From IMG/VR virus record IMGVR_UViG_3300017757_000145, positions 1 to 24,707 of that record: 24,707 nt of DNA; one strand, written 5' to 3'. Positions 1 through 11,500 of this stretch are shown here, in pieces (position 1 is the first letter of the stretch; each line of letters opens with the position of its first letter). The DNA comes from a virus. Position numbers and translations under genes: made by a program. The notes beneath the pieces are model-generated. The model was not told the DNA's origin and made no database searches. It saw only the letters and a program-made list of their open reading frames with translations.

Positions 1-3000
1 TACTTCTTTAAATTGTGGATTAACACTTGCAACTTGGAATACATTTGCATTTAAGTTACTTAATCCTGCATCTACAAAATATAAAAAGTCATCTACTCTA
101 ACACCGTCTATGTCACCATTTCTAATTTTAAATGCAGGTGTGCCTTTAAAACTATATGGTCTTGTATCTGCTTCTACATCTCTAAGAACATCCATAGGTA
201 CTGATGTTGAAGCCATTCGTGCTTTTGCTGGAATACTAACATTAGCATAACTATCATAAGTTATGTTAGTGATGTTACCACTCAGAACTGGTTGTATTTT
301 AGATACACCAACTAGTTGTGGATGGTTGTATGATATGTTACCAATTGTAATTGTTTCGTCATATAATCTATTTTCATTTTCCCATATTACAACTTCTTTG
401 CTTGTATCCGGAATTGTTGTATCGTAAACTTTCTCACCATTTGCATATCTTAAGTTAGCATCTCTAGACGATATTGTACCGTCACCTTTAAGCACTAACA
501 CATAATCAAAGAATGCAGTTTGGTCATAACTAGCATCTACGTTACTTAAATCATTACCGTCTGAAATATTTGTACTAAGTTGATAATCTGTAAAGTATTT
601 TAATGAACCTGTCCCTTCATCATTTTGAACATAGGATACATTAGCATTAACTGGAGCAAGTTTATAAACATCAAACTCGCCATGTTCACTTCTAGCCATA
701 TGCACGATGTCATCTTGTGCTGGAATCTCACTTGCAAGTCTTGATGTTCTATCAAATAATGTTTCAAAATTTAATATATCAAATGCTTGATAATCTACAT
801 TATATTTACTTACATAACCTGCGTTAGGCAAAGGCTGGTAGTCTAAATCTGTTATACCAGTATGGTCTGCTTTTGTTGTAGTGGGCCATAAGCCTTTCTC
901 TGACATGTCCCTAGGTCTAACAACTAAACGTGTTGGATCATCAACATCTATTAATAGTGTGGAGTCTGACTTACTATCTGGTGTAATGTCAAACGTTCTC
1001 ATCTGTTGTAATTTTGCGGCTAAGGCATCACTTGCCTCTACTTTAATATTTAAAGTACTGCCTGGTAAATCTTTTTGGTATGCATCTACAAAGTCTATAC
1101 TTGCTCTTTCATCTACTATAATAGTTGAACCAGCGGATATGTTTCCACCTGGTAATGCTTGTACGTTTGCAAAGTTAATGTATGAGTTAGTTGTATCACT
1201 AGCAATACTAGAAACTGTGTATAACGGATCAGTAACTCTTTCTTCTAATTTAACACCATCTATGTAAACATCTAAATGTGGATATGTTCCATTAATAATT
1301 GTTAAGTTATCTGTAGCAACATTACCTGCATTTGATAATTCGTCACTTCTACTTAATGGTGCAAAAGTAAAACTAGTATTTCCACTTTCAACTAAACTAG
1401 TGTTTGTAATCTTAGTTCTACTACCTGGATCAAATTCCCAATTATGAGAACCTGCGGCTCCTACAACATTACCTGTTGTAGCAACTGAATCTACAGTAGC
1501 AGTTACATCTGAGTATGTTGTGCTGTTTGCACTTTCAAAACTGAATCTCTGTCTTGGTTGATATCTTTTTGCTTCTAAATCTAAATTTGCTAGTCCACTA
1601 CCTGCAAGTGTGAAGTCTGAACCTCTAAGTGTAATAACAAAGTTTTCTGACGTAGCATTTGCTATACGTTGTGAGGTTGCTTTTACTAAACTGTTACCAC
1701 TTGTTACACCAATGTCTGCTGTAATAGTTGGATCTAATGGCACGTTAGCCATTGTATTATTAATAGCACTAACAACATTGGCAACCATCTGTGCATTTGT
1801 GGCACTACCACTTGCTACTGTTGTTAAATCAATAGTAGTTGTTTGATGTGTTGCATTAGCATGGTGGTCAGTAATTGTAATATTAGGAACACTAGTTAAA
1901 TCACCTGTGTTGGTAATGTAAGTATTACTTGTTGCAAAAGGTTGCTGATATGACGTGCTAATGTTTGCTGTGAGCAACTGTGCCGCAATAACTGTTACTG
2001 CTGGATTAATAGTATAACCATATCCTGGCTCTGTAACATCTACAGTAGTAATTCTACCGTCTTGTCCAATATTAACTGTTGCTTGGGCAGTAGTACCTCC
2101 ACCATATGAGAAACTACCTGGTATCTCTGCTGGTGGTGGTTCAATTTCTAAAAATGGTCTTTGGAAGAACTTAGTGGTCCTATCCAATACTTCCACTTCT
2201 CTAACTTTACTTACAGTATCTTCTGGATATGCTATTTGTATAAGTTGTAGTTCGTCAGTAATTTCTGATTCGTTAACTTTAACATCCAAACTTTGTTGAT
2301 TTTCTACGTCACCGAATTCGCCAAATTTAAGTGCCCACTCGTCATAAACATTAACACTACCTGGCACTAGAACTTTATCACTGTTTAACAAAATCTTTAA
2401 TGCATTTTGTGTACCTTTACTTCTAATCATTCCCATATAGAAATCATATTGGTCATCTTGTGTAAGTTCAAATTCTCTCAGATATTTTCTTTCTTGATAT
2501 CCGTATTGTCTTCTACTTGCTTCGTATAATTGTTTTTGTACTGGTACATGTCCAATCTCATTGTATTTGCCCATGTCACCTGCTAACGTATCAAAGTTAG
2601 GCAATAATTCTGAACCTTGTATAATATATCCGTCTGCAGATAAAGTTCCGTCCCATGCTTTAGTACGTTTTGCTTTAATTTTTAATCTTGCTTGCCTTTG
2701 GTTTAATACATCATCGTATATTGTATCACCAAATATAGTTTTGTTTGAAATTAACAAACTATGTTCTATCTCATTTGTGTATAACAATGAGCCGTATAAT
2801 TCTTTTCCTTCTGGAGGACTAATAGTTATTAGTTGTCCATCTCTAATTATTTCACATTCTATAGGACTAATTTTTTTGCCTTCGGAATCTAGTAAACTAA
2901 ATTGTCCTTGGTCTATATCTTTTATTTCACTAACTTTTCCTATAGGAGCAATGAATTTTATTTTGGATGCCATTGGACTTAGATTTAATGTGTTGCCTGA

Positions 3001-6000
3001 ACTCCACTTACCTAAACTCCAAAATAGGAACTGTCTTCCTGAATATATCCAGTCGTTTACATCTGCTATTTCGTCATTGTAGTCACCAAAGTCATAGCCT
3101 TGTGATTCTTGTAATCTACCTAAACTTACTAAGAAGTCAAATACTTCTGATACTGTATCATACTCTGTTCCGTATTCTACTCTTGCTATTTCTCCAGTAC
3201 CACGCAAGTATAATGTTGCTTCTGCACCACCTACTGTAGGCAATGTTTGAAGTCTTTGCCAAATTTCTGTATTAGTTACAACACTTCCTGCCGGAGCAGG
3301 TGCTTTTGCTCTAAAGTAATTGTAGCCACTTTTAACAATTTCGCCTTCGTTGTACTGGTTTGTTCTATCATATGTACCAGGGTTAAGTGGCTCACCACCA
3401 ACTTTAACTTGTGTTTTCTCTTTTGCTGTATCACTTACTTCTATTTCAAAATATTTTTTGGTGCTGTTATATCCAAACACTTTATATTTCTGTGAACTTG
3501 TTAGTTGTATTAGCACACCGGTATAATCATTTGTTGAACTGTAAGGACCAACGTGTACATCTACTTGTATATCTTCTTGAGGTAATATCAAACTTGAACT
3601 GTTACCAGTTGTACTATAGTTGTCACTAAACACAGTCATTGTGTCTCTGTCAACAAAGCCTGCGAACTTATGTCCTAGTTTACTATTAACTGTTTTAAAT
3701 GGTTTACTGAATTCTGCTACAGGATTAAGTCCTTGGAATCTCAAGTAAGTATCTATAAATTGTGTATAACCAGTATTGGTTTGCAATATTGCACTTGCAT
3801 CTACACTACCATGTACAGTTGTGTTTTTGACCTTGTAACGTTTATTTGTTGTCTTATCAAGTAATTGGTTGGTGTCTGCAGAACCTCGGATAATATTTCC
3901 GGGCTCTGCAAACACACTGGCAAACTTACCGGGCTTGGTAAGTAAAAGGGCCTCTGCTATTGCAAAGGGATATGCTTCAGAAATTTTCCATGCGTTCTCT
4001 ACAGGAGCACCATCTCCAAATTTCCAATTCTTTCCTGCTAGTGTGGTATCCGCACTATAGGTTGTTGTTAGTGTACTTGTTAATTTATAATTCTCTGTAC
4101 CGCTTTGATGTGTAGCAGTACCTGTAGCATTTGTACTTTGACTTGTAGGTGTAAAGAAATATTTAGGACCTACTGTGAATGGATATGCTGGTTGTAAGTT
4201 GCTATCCACTGTTACTACATAATATCTTGTTCCACCTGGGAATTCAGGTGTTACACCATAACGTGTATTAAATTCATCTAGGTCTCCAGTTGAAGAACTA
4301 TATTCATAGTCCTCAACAAATTCTCCAGTTGGTGTTCCACCTATTGTTGTTCTTAATGCAGTTTTTAAACTATAACCGCTTTCTAATCTTTTGATTGCAC
4401 TAGTGTTGTCTGCTCTGTCTGTATAACCATATGGACCGTAAATTGGTAAACCGTCAAATGCCCAACCAACAATTGGTGAGTGACTGTCGGTTGCCCAACT
4501 ATTTAATCCAACTGTTTGTGAACTAGGTTGTGCGTAACCATATATGTTATCTGATTTAACAAAACCACTAGCACTATCCATGCTCACATCGTTTCTATAC
4601 AAGTGAGCGTATGTGAATGAGTTGCTTAATGAGTGTGCGTTGCCAGTACTGGCATTAAATATTTGTGCTCCATTAACTGCAACACCAACTGCTGTTGATC
4701 CTGTGCTTGTTGCACTTGCAAAGTTTCCGGATGTATTATCGCCTGTATTAGTTGTAATAGTATACTTGATTTCTTTATCGTCAATAAAGTTTGTATTATC
4801 TGTTGTTGGGAATGTGCCTACAGTATGATTGATAACATTGTTTGTAGTAACATTTAAAATAGCACCACTGTCTAATTCTGCAACACTTAATCCATCTGCA
4901 GTTTCTATAAATGAAGTTGCGTTTGCAGTAGCAGTACCCGTTGTCGATTCTACCCAACTAATACTTTTAGTTGTTGCAGTTGTACTAATAATATTTGCAG
5001 GTGCTATTAAGTTAGCACCAGTATCTACTGGTATCTCAGTTTTTAATCCTATTCTTCTGTATGGATTATTTTTTGTATATCTATTATTTGTAACATTTTC
5101 TCTGTCACCTTGTCTAATTATACCTTCTTCTAAATCTTCCCATAAAGGTTTGTTATTTAAACCATAGTCAGTATATGTAGTAGTAATGTACTGAGTATCA
5201 AACCAACTTGGCTTTTTAACAAAGCCTAACATTTCCCATGGATGAGTATGTGGTCTTTCTGTATCGTAACATGCTTCGTATATACCTCTCCAATACCCAG
5301 GCTTTGGAGTTCCTGAGTTGTAGTTCCATGTGAAGTAGTTTGATGCATCATAGTATTCATTGATTACAAAGTCTACATCATTTCTATTAATGAATTGGTT
5401 AAAGTTACTTCTTAATAAGTTATAATAACTGCTTCTAGTTAAACCTGTATCTGTTCTAAAACGTCCTGGGCGTACAGAATGTACGTTTAAGTCGTAATGA
5501 CTATCTCTTTTTCTAAATGTATCTGTGATACCATTCCAAACTCTTTTCTCAAATTCTAATAGTATGTGGTCATGAATATCATTGGCGGCAACTGTTTTAC
5601 TACCGTCATGTCCAACAATAACATTAATTGGTTCTTTAAAACTTGTGTCAGTTATAATCTCTGGTTTGTATGCAGGATACAATCCCATTGCACTTGGCGT
5701 AGGAGGTGTTTGACAACTTTCTCTATCCTTGTCATATATTCTAAATTTAAGTGTATTACCTAATGTTAAAGTATAAGAGTCAGTGAAGTTTACAGTATTA
5801 GAAGTTGTTGTACTTGTTACTGTATAATCTTGTTCTGCATCTAATAATTTTTCTATACCGTCTGAACCTGTGTCGTACACATACAAACTATTTTCAATTT
5901 TAGATAAGTCACAGTACTTGCTTAATGTAATTGCTTTTGTTAGTACGTTATTTACTATAACTCGTTGTTCGTCATACTTGTCGCCAAATGCCGCCATGTA

Positions 6001-8493
6001 ACTATAATCAAAAACATTTTTACCTTGGTTATAACTAATTACTGCTTCTAACACAAACTCTAAAGTCTCACCGTAACTTTGGTTACTAGTGTCGTTTGCA
6101 TCTATATAATTCTTAATTTCTTTCTTTAATCTATTTTTATACTTTACATATTCATCACTATTAAATTCCAATGAATCTTTAATATTAAACTTGTCATTAC
6201 TAAACAGCCAACTTGCCATTTGTAAGTCATCATCTGTTTGTATAAGTTTATCTGCAAAACTATTATCTACTTCTATATCTGTAAAGTTATTTGTTGCTAG
6301 TGGCTCACCGGTTATGTCTTCTTGATTTTTAATCAAGTTATAGAAATGCTCCAGGTATTGCGGTTGAGCAACTGTTTCAATATCTAAATTGTTTAAGTTA
6401 CTGTGCCAACTTAAAGGTAAATTATATCTACCTTTACGATTTGCATCTTTAATAAACCCTGTTGTAGTTTTTGTTTGAACATCTATAACATCATCTTTAT
6501 TAAGTTCAAATGTTCCAAATGTAATTGCTATGTGCGTTGGGTTATAACTAAATGTTCTATTTCTTACACCATTAATAAAAACTCTAATACTGCTTTCATC
6601 TACTTCTGGTTTAGCAGTTATTTCCCATATTGTTCTTTCATTTTTAATATCTTGGTCATTAACAATAAATCTGTCTTCTACTTTTTGATTTGTCTTTTTA
6701 TCTTGTGCCTTCCAACTTGTATCCTTAACAACATTTCCGTTAGATAAAGTTTTGCTATAATAAATGTAACCTTTCATATAACTTTTTTCTGTACCACCAA
6801 AAGGTATGTAAGAATGTAAATCTGTTTCTAAGTCGTTAGCAAAAACTATTTCACTAAAGTTATTAAAGTTGCTGTAAGTTAACGGAAAGCCTAAAACACT
6901 ATCGTCTGGCTTAGAAGCATTTGCTTCTTTATAACTGAATATTTTTGTCCCAGAAAAATCACTTTTAGGATATACAGAATCGCTGTTTAAAGAAATACCG
7001 TTGTAATCGTATGCATTAAAAAGGATTGGTGTATTAACTTTATTCTTTTGTTGTCCTTCAATCCATTTTGTTCCGTTCCAGTAATATTCTACACCTTGTT
7101 TTCTAGCACCAAACTTAACACTAATAACATCGCCAATACTTGCTGTATAACTTTCCGGTGTTAATGTAGCCAAAGATGGGCTACCACCATCACTACCAAT
7201 TGTGTATATTTTTTGTGCTATACTTGTTTCTTCGTTAGGGAACATAATCCTGTTACCCACTTCAAGTGTAACACCGTCAATAACACCGCCGTTTGGTCTG
7301 CCTTCTACTTCGCTTTTTAAATTATCAAAAGATGCAATTTCTACTGCGTCAACACCTGCTGTACCAAAATTATGAAGTTCTATATTTCTATCAAATTCTA
7401 AAATAGGTCTAACAGCACGTTTATCCTTGCTAGGTAATTGGTCACCTGCATCTAGGAAGTTTTGTCTGTGATACCAAAAGTTAATTCTACTCCAAACATT
7501 ATTATCAGTAGCACCACGTTCCATCATGATGTAGTCATTAACTTCTTGAGTGTTATCACTATCAAATGGGCCTGTGTCGTATGCTCCAATACCACCCACA
7601 ATATATTGTAGTTGTTGTCCTACTGGAGTTATATAGCCGTCCCATAAAGGTCTTCCTGTAGTTGAGTCTACCTGGGTCATTGTTGAATAAGAGAAATTAT
7701 CTACATCTACATAGTTCTCTATACCGACCAATCCACCTGATTTAAATCTAGTATCATCTTCATCATCAGTTGTGTTTACTAATGTATCTGATGCAATATC
7801 TATAATAGTTCTATCGTATAGTATATAATCTTCTGTACTAAATGTTGTTGCAAAGTTTTGTTCTTTGTTTATTAATAGTATGCTTTCCCCTACACCTTCT
7901 ACAATCCAACGTGTATCGTTCATATATGTATCTGGTATTACATAGTTTCCACTGAATGATATTACCATACCATTTTTAAATACTGTGCCATCGGGTGCTG
8001 TGTAAGATGTTTTTCCTAATATATCTTTTTCTATATTAATAGGTGTTGTGCTTGTACCTGCTATAATCTTTGCTGTAGGGCCTGTTGGACTCCAAAAGTA
8101 TTCTTGATAGTTAATAAATTTATCAATGTTAATAGGTGGAAGAAAACTATAAAAGTTACTATCGAATAATGTATTTTGGTTTTGTGTATCAACACCATAA
8201 CTTTTTAAAACATTTAAAAAGTCTTGATAGAACATTGCATTTTCACTTTGTCCAGATAACTGATTAATATTATTAACTACAGGATCGAGACTATATTTGT
8301 CTCTAGTTGGATTATGCTCTACCTTATATGTATCTTCAGGATCAAAAACGTCAAAATCTTTTGAACCAATGTAAGCACTTATATTTTCTACATTTGCTTT
8401 TGAAAATAGTTGCTCAACAGTTGTATCAAAAAAGTTTTTGACAGTTGTTGTTTGGTTAACTACTGGTAGTTTTGTATATTTCTTATCTGCCAC
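1..8493 (-). CDS. Giant virion structural protein with YHYH-type domain (partial)
   Basis: The frame is open for 2831 codons from a GTG at 8493 and runs off the left edge, so the C-terminus is missing and the protein exceeds about 310 kDa. The GTG is chosen because an in-frame TAA lies immediately before it, an AGGA site sits 6 nt upstream, and the next in-frame ATG is about 80 codons later. The N-terminus (VKNFFDTTVEQLF, then NYQEYFWSPTGP near residues 120-140) and a HPWEMLGF segment near residue 1084 resemble large structural proteins beside gp6 in marine T4-like phages. Residues about 1265-1360 look like a YHYH domain (VGVAVNG, then HSPIVGWAFDG and PIYGPYGY from residue 1338), but the namesake YHYH tetrad is not present. 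A glycine-rich beta motif (EPGYGYTINPAVTV) lies near residue 2150. It follows gp6 by 11 nt, where T4 has wedge gene 7, so a peripheral baseplate or fibre-linked role is inferred. No catalytic motif was seen. Confidence 0.85.
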   Translation of the reverse strand, partial: MADKKYTKLPVVNQTTTVKNFFDTTVEQLFSKANVENISAYIGSKDFDVFDPEDTYKVEHNPTRDKYSLDPVVNNINQLSGQSENAMFYQDFLNVLKSYGVDTQNQNTLFDSNFYSFLPPINIDKFINYQEYFWSPTGPTAKIIAGTSTTPINIEKDILGKTSYTAPDGTVFKNGMVISFSGNYVIPDTYMNDTRWIVEGVGESILLINKEQNFATTFSTEDYILYDRTIIDIASDTLVNTTDDEDDTRFKSGGLVGIENYVDVDNFSYSTMTQVDSTTGRPLWDGYITPVGQQLQYIVGGIGAYDTGPFDSDNTQEVNDYIMMERGATDNNVWSRINFWYHRQNFLDAGDQLPSKDKRAVRPILEFDRNIELHNFGTAGVDAVEIASFDNLKSEVEGRPNGGVIDGVTLEVGNRIMFPNEETSIAQKIYTIGSDGGSPSLATLTPESYTASIGDVISVKFGARKQGVEYYWNGTKWIEGQQKNKVNTPILFNAYDYNGISLNSDSVYPKSDFSGTKIFSYKEANASKPDDSVLGFPLTYSNFNNFSEIVFANDLETDLHSYIPFGGTEKSYMKGYIYYSKTLSNGNVVKDTSWKAQDKKTNQKVEDRFIVNDQDIKNERTIWEITAKPEVDESSIRVFINGVRNRTFSYNPTHIAITFGTFELNKDDVIDVQTKTTTGFIKDANRKGRYNLPLSWHSNLNNLDIETVAQPQYLEHFYNLIKNQEDITGEPLATNNFTDIEVDNSFADKLIQTDDDLQMASWLFSNDKFNIKDSLEFNSDEYVKYKNRLKKEIKNYIDANDTSNQSYGETLEFVLEAVISYNQGKNVFDYSYMAAFGDKYDEQRVIVNNVLTKAITLSKYCDLSKIENSLYVYDTGSDGIEKLLDAEQDYTVTSTTTSNTVNFTDSYTLTLGNTLKFRIYDKDRESCQTPPTPSAMGLYPAYKPEIITDTSFKEPINVIVGHDGSKTVAANDIHDHILLEFEKRVWNGITDTFRKRDSHYDLNVHSVRPGRFRTDTGLTRSSYYNLLRSNFNQFINRNDVDFVINEYYDASNYFTWNYNSGTPKPGYWRGIYEACYDTERPHTHPWEMLGFVKKPSWFDTQYITTTYTDYGLNNKPLWEDLEEGIIRQGDRENVTNNRYTKNNPYRRIGLKTEIPVDTGANLIAPANIISTTATTKSISWVESTTGTATANATSFIETADGLSVAELDSGAILNVTTNNVINHTVGTFPTTDNTNFIDDKEIKYTITTNTGDNTSGNFASATSTGSTAVGVAVNGAQIFNASTGNAHSLSNSFTYAHLYRNDVSMDSASGFVKSDNIYGYAQPSSQTVGLNSWATDSHSPIVGWAFDGLPIYGPYGYTDRADNTSAIKRLESGYSLKTALRTTIGGTPTGEFVEDYEYSSSTGDLDEFNTRYGVTPEFPGGTRYYVVTVDSNLQPAYPFTVGPKYFFTPTSQSTNATGTATHQSGTENYKLTSTLTTTYSADTTLAGKNWKFGDGAPVENAWKISEAYPFAIAEALLLTKPGKFASVFAEPGNIIRGSADTNQLLDKTTNKRYKVKNTTVHGSVDASAILQTNTGYTQFIDTYLRFQGLNPVAEFSKPFKTVNSKLGHKFAGFVDRDTMTVFSDNYSTTGNSSSLILPQEDIQVDVHVGPYSSTNDYTGVLIQLTSSQKYKVFGYNSTKKYFEIEVSDTAKEKTQVKVGGEPLNPGTYDRTNQYNEGEIVKSGYNYFRAKAPAPAGSVVTNTEIWQRLQTLPTVGGAEATLYLRGTGEIARVEYGTEYDTVSEVFDFLVSLGRLQESQGYDFGDYNDEIADVNDWIYSGRQFLFWSLGKWSSGNTLNLSPMASKIKFIAPIGKVSEIKDIDQGQFSLLDSEGKKISPIECEIIRDGQLITISPPEGKELYGSLLYTNEIEHSLLISNKTIFGDTIYDDVLNQRQARLKIKAKRTKAWDGTLSADGYIIQGSELLPNFDTLAGDMGKYNEIGHVPVQKQLYEASRRQYGYQERKYLREFELTQDDQYDFYMGMIRSKGTQNALKILLNSDKVLVPGSVNVYDEWALKFGEFGDVENQQSLDVKVNESEITDELQLIQIAYPEDTVSKVREVEVLDRTTKFFQRPFLEIEPPPAEIPGSFSYGGGTTAQATVNIGQDGRITTVDVTEPGYGYTINPAVTVIAAQLLTANISTSYQQPFATSNTYITNTGDLTSVPNITITDHHANATHQTTTIDLTTVASGSATNAQMVANVVSAINNTMANVPLDPTITADIGVTSGNSLVKATSQRIANATSENFVITLRGSDFTLAGSGLANLDLEAKRYQPRQRFSFESANSTTYSDVTATVDSVATTGNVVGAAGSHNWEFDPGSRTKITNTSLVESGNTSFTFAPLSRSDELSNAGNVATDNLTIINGTYPHLDVYIDGVKLEERVTDPLYTVSSIASDTTNSYINFANVQALPGGNISAGSTIIVDERASIDFVDAYQKDLPGSTLNIKVEASDALAAKLQQMRTFDITPDSKSDSTLLIDVDDPTRLVVRPRDMSEKGLWPTTTKADHTGITDLDYQPLPNAGYVSKYNVDYQAFDILNFETLFDRTSRLASEIPAQDDIVHMARSEHGEFDVYKLAPVNANVSYVQNDEGTGSLKYFTDYQLSTNISDGNDLSNVDASYDQTAFFDYVLVLKGDGTISSRDANLRYANGEKVYDTTIPDTSKEVVIWENENRLYDETITIGNISYNHPQLVGVSKIQPVLSGNITNITYDSYANVSIPAKARMASTSVPMDVLRDVEADTRPYSFKGTPAFKIRNGDIDGVRVDDFLYFVDAGLSNLNANVFQVASVNPQFKEV

Positions 8494-8504
8494 TTAATTT
8501 CCTA

Positions 8505-11500
8505 TTAATAGCCTGAACCACTAGAACCGCTCGATCCTGAACTTGAACTTGAAGAGCTTGTACCAGTTGTGTTATTTATTATGTCTGAATTAGCAGTTGT
8601 CGACGATTCTTGTACATTAGTTTCTACAACATAGTTACCATGATAAAATGTTACACCATTAGGCATAAAAAATGTTTTACCAAAGAATACATGCGTATGA
8701 TGTGTACCATCGCCTACAAAGTCTGCCGCTTCTGCTGAAGGATATAAAGGATAGTATCCATCTATTGCATAAGGACCAATTGCCTCTGTGCTATTGTCGT
8801 AACTACTAAATGATTGTGCGCCTACTAAAGAAGGTTTCAAGTTATCACTAGTTAGTTTATCAACTATATCTACATCTGTAACTTTTGCTGTACTTAAAAA
8901 TAATTCGTCTGAGTCACATTTAACTTGGAATAAATCTCCAAATTTACCGCTATTTGTTTTAGGCACTATAACAATACTGCCTATTGAATTTCCTACTTGC
9001 TGATGAATATAACTACTCAATTCTGTAAAATAGAATGTGTCTCCAAATTCCCAATTATCAATTGTAAAATAGGCATTCACAGCCTTAATAATATTTGTTT
9101 TAATTTCATTGTCACTTAAACTTGTTCCTGGTAGTCTTACAACTTTAAATCTTGCTTGTAAAGAACTAGGAGCATCGTCGCCAAATAGTAATTTAAACCT
9201 TCCGCTCTTAAATAGTAGTTGGTCACTTGCTGTTTTAAATTGTTCTAGTATAGCAAATTCATTTTCTAGTTCTGCAGATGTAGGCTCAATGGGCCATGCT
9301 GTTCCAGGCACATTAAGATATGATTGAACTTTATCATTGTATGTATCAGTTAGCATAAACATCTCATGTACATTACTAATGCTTGGATCTATTCTCATGC
9401 TGTTATCTGCAATGTGTTGCCATTTAAAAATTACACCTTCTTGTGTTGTTGACTTAGTATTTTGTGTAAAACTCTTACCATGTCTTGCTCTATGATTAGA
9501 ACTTTCATAATGTTTAACAACGTTTAAGTTCGTACTACTGTACGTCATAATATAAACTTTTTTAGTATCTACTGCATAAACTTTTTTATTGTGTAACTTA
9601 CCACCAATGTTGGTGTTATCAAATTTGTCAATAATACTTTCTTTTTTAACTAAAAAGTATTCATAGTCTGCTACTGTATACACAGTACCTGTGTTGGCTG
9701 AAGCATCACCTGTTGATGAGCCTGCAATTTTTGACATTTCTGTATTAAAGTTTACGTCATCTTCTCTTCTTAAATCTAGTATTCCTGCTTTAACAGGTTT
9801 TGTATATGTGTAACCATCGAAACTGTTAAAGTCCTCAAATATGATTACATCGCCAGTTGCAACAAAATCTGCAAACTGGATTGGATTGTCTGGGCTGTCA
9901 TCACCTGTAGTATTAATTGGCGTGACTTGTACTTTTCTAGGATCTGTATAACCGTCACCATAGGAAAAGTTTCCAACTGCTGAATAAGTAATTGGTGTTG
10001 TTAATCTTTCTCTATCGTTAATATATGTAATAGTTAATTTGTCTTTGCTTGGCAAACTTGAACCATCTATAGCATAGTGCCTCTTATTATTAAACGTACC
10101 AATTCTCAATGTACCTGTCTGTGCAGAAATATTTGCATTTGTAACTTCTATATGTCCGCCACCCATGTTAGATGCATTACCTATGTTTTCATATAATGTA
10201 TTATTGTATTTGTAACTAATATTACCACTAGCATCTAAGATGTTTGAACCAAACGTTGTGTTACTAAAATTAATAACAATATTACTAGGCAAACTATGTA
10301 CAACACCTGTGTTATTAGCAATAGTAACGTTTGTATTGCTTGTTAAATCTGAAGTATCAAAGTTAGTACCTAATTCTATTACAGCATCTTTAACAAATGA
10401 ATTTGCACTTGCATCACCATTACTAAATATTCCAAAGTTACTAACAAGTTTTGCTTCTACTTGGTCGTATCTAGTATCTCTGTTCTTTAAAGGTATATTT
10501 GTAAAACTTTGTCCAATCTTAGTTGAATACCATGCATCGCCTACATAGTCTGGTGTTGTATCAGTATCAGTCCACTCAAATGTTTCTTCACTTCTTGATT
10601 TATTATTAAGTGTTGTAATTTCTATAGTATCGTATTTTGCAGTTCCTGTGAAACTGTCTACAATTCTATTTGTATTAACATCATAAAATCTTACATCTTC
10701 ATAACTTTCAAACACATAACGTATGCCTCTGATAATCACGTCATATCTGTTACTTAATGTATCGATAGGAACGTAAGTGAATTTTAATAACCAACTTTTA
10801 TCTCTGCCGTTACCTGATGAATCTTCAGCATTACCAATGCTAAAGTCTGTTCCTGATGAAACATCATTGTTTGAAATAACGTAAAAACTATTACTGCTTG
10901 GATTATATCCTAAAGCAAAACTTTGTTTTAAGTTCATAGCATTTGTAAGTGCTGTTATTTCTGTATCAAAGAATTTTTTTCTTAATGTTGTAATTACTGC
11001 TGTGCCCTTCCATCCTTCCGGTACACTTTCACTGAGTGTAATTGGGCCTTGCACAACGGTACTATTACTAACACGTCTTCCGTTATCTCTTATACTTTTA
11101 ATCTTAACCCATTTGTTATCTGTGATATCTTCTGGGTTTTCAAATCTAATTAAGTGACCAGGCTGTATAAGTTGCAAAGCCGGGTTTGCAATATTTACAT
11201 CTGATGCTGTGCCGTTAGCAGTAAAAGTTTCTGTTAAATATCCTGTTACGCCTTCTGCAACTTTAGGTAATGTGTGCCACTCTATACCATACAATGCTAA
11301 ATTAAATTTATTTGGTTCTCTGTCTAACCATGCATCTCTAAAATCACTGTATATAAAATCATTTAGTTCTAACTTCTTCAAATATGTTGGAAGTAATTTT
11401 GTAATTTGTTCTAGTGGTGTGTTATTGTTATCTATAAGGAAGTTAGCACTTAAATTACTATCTTCAATAAACAATGCACCATCTTCTGCTAATGTATTTG

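Noticed and set aside
881-6747. Several plus-strand open frames opposite the giant gene
   Set aside because: They lie wholly within the minus-strand frame, lack ribosome sites, and read as hydrophobic low-information sequence typical of antisense frames of AT-rich genes.
8573-8580. AATAAATA on the minus strand near the end of gp6, as a late promoter for the giant gene
   Set aside because: It matches the T4 box at 7 of 8 positions but sits inside coding sequence in an AT-rich low-complexity stretch, about 80 nt from the start, unlike the other close-set boxes.
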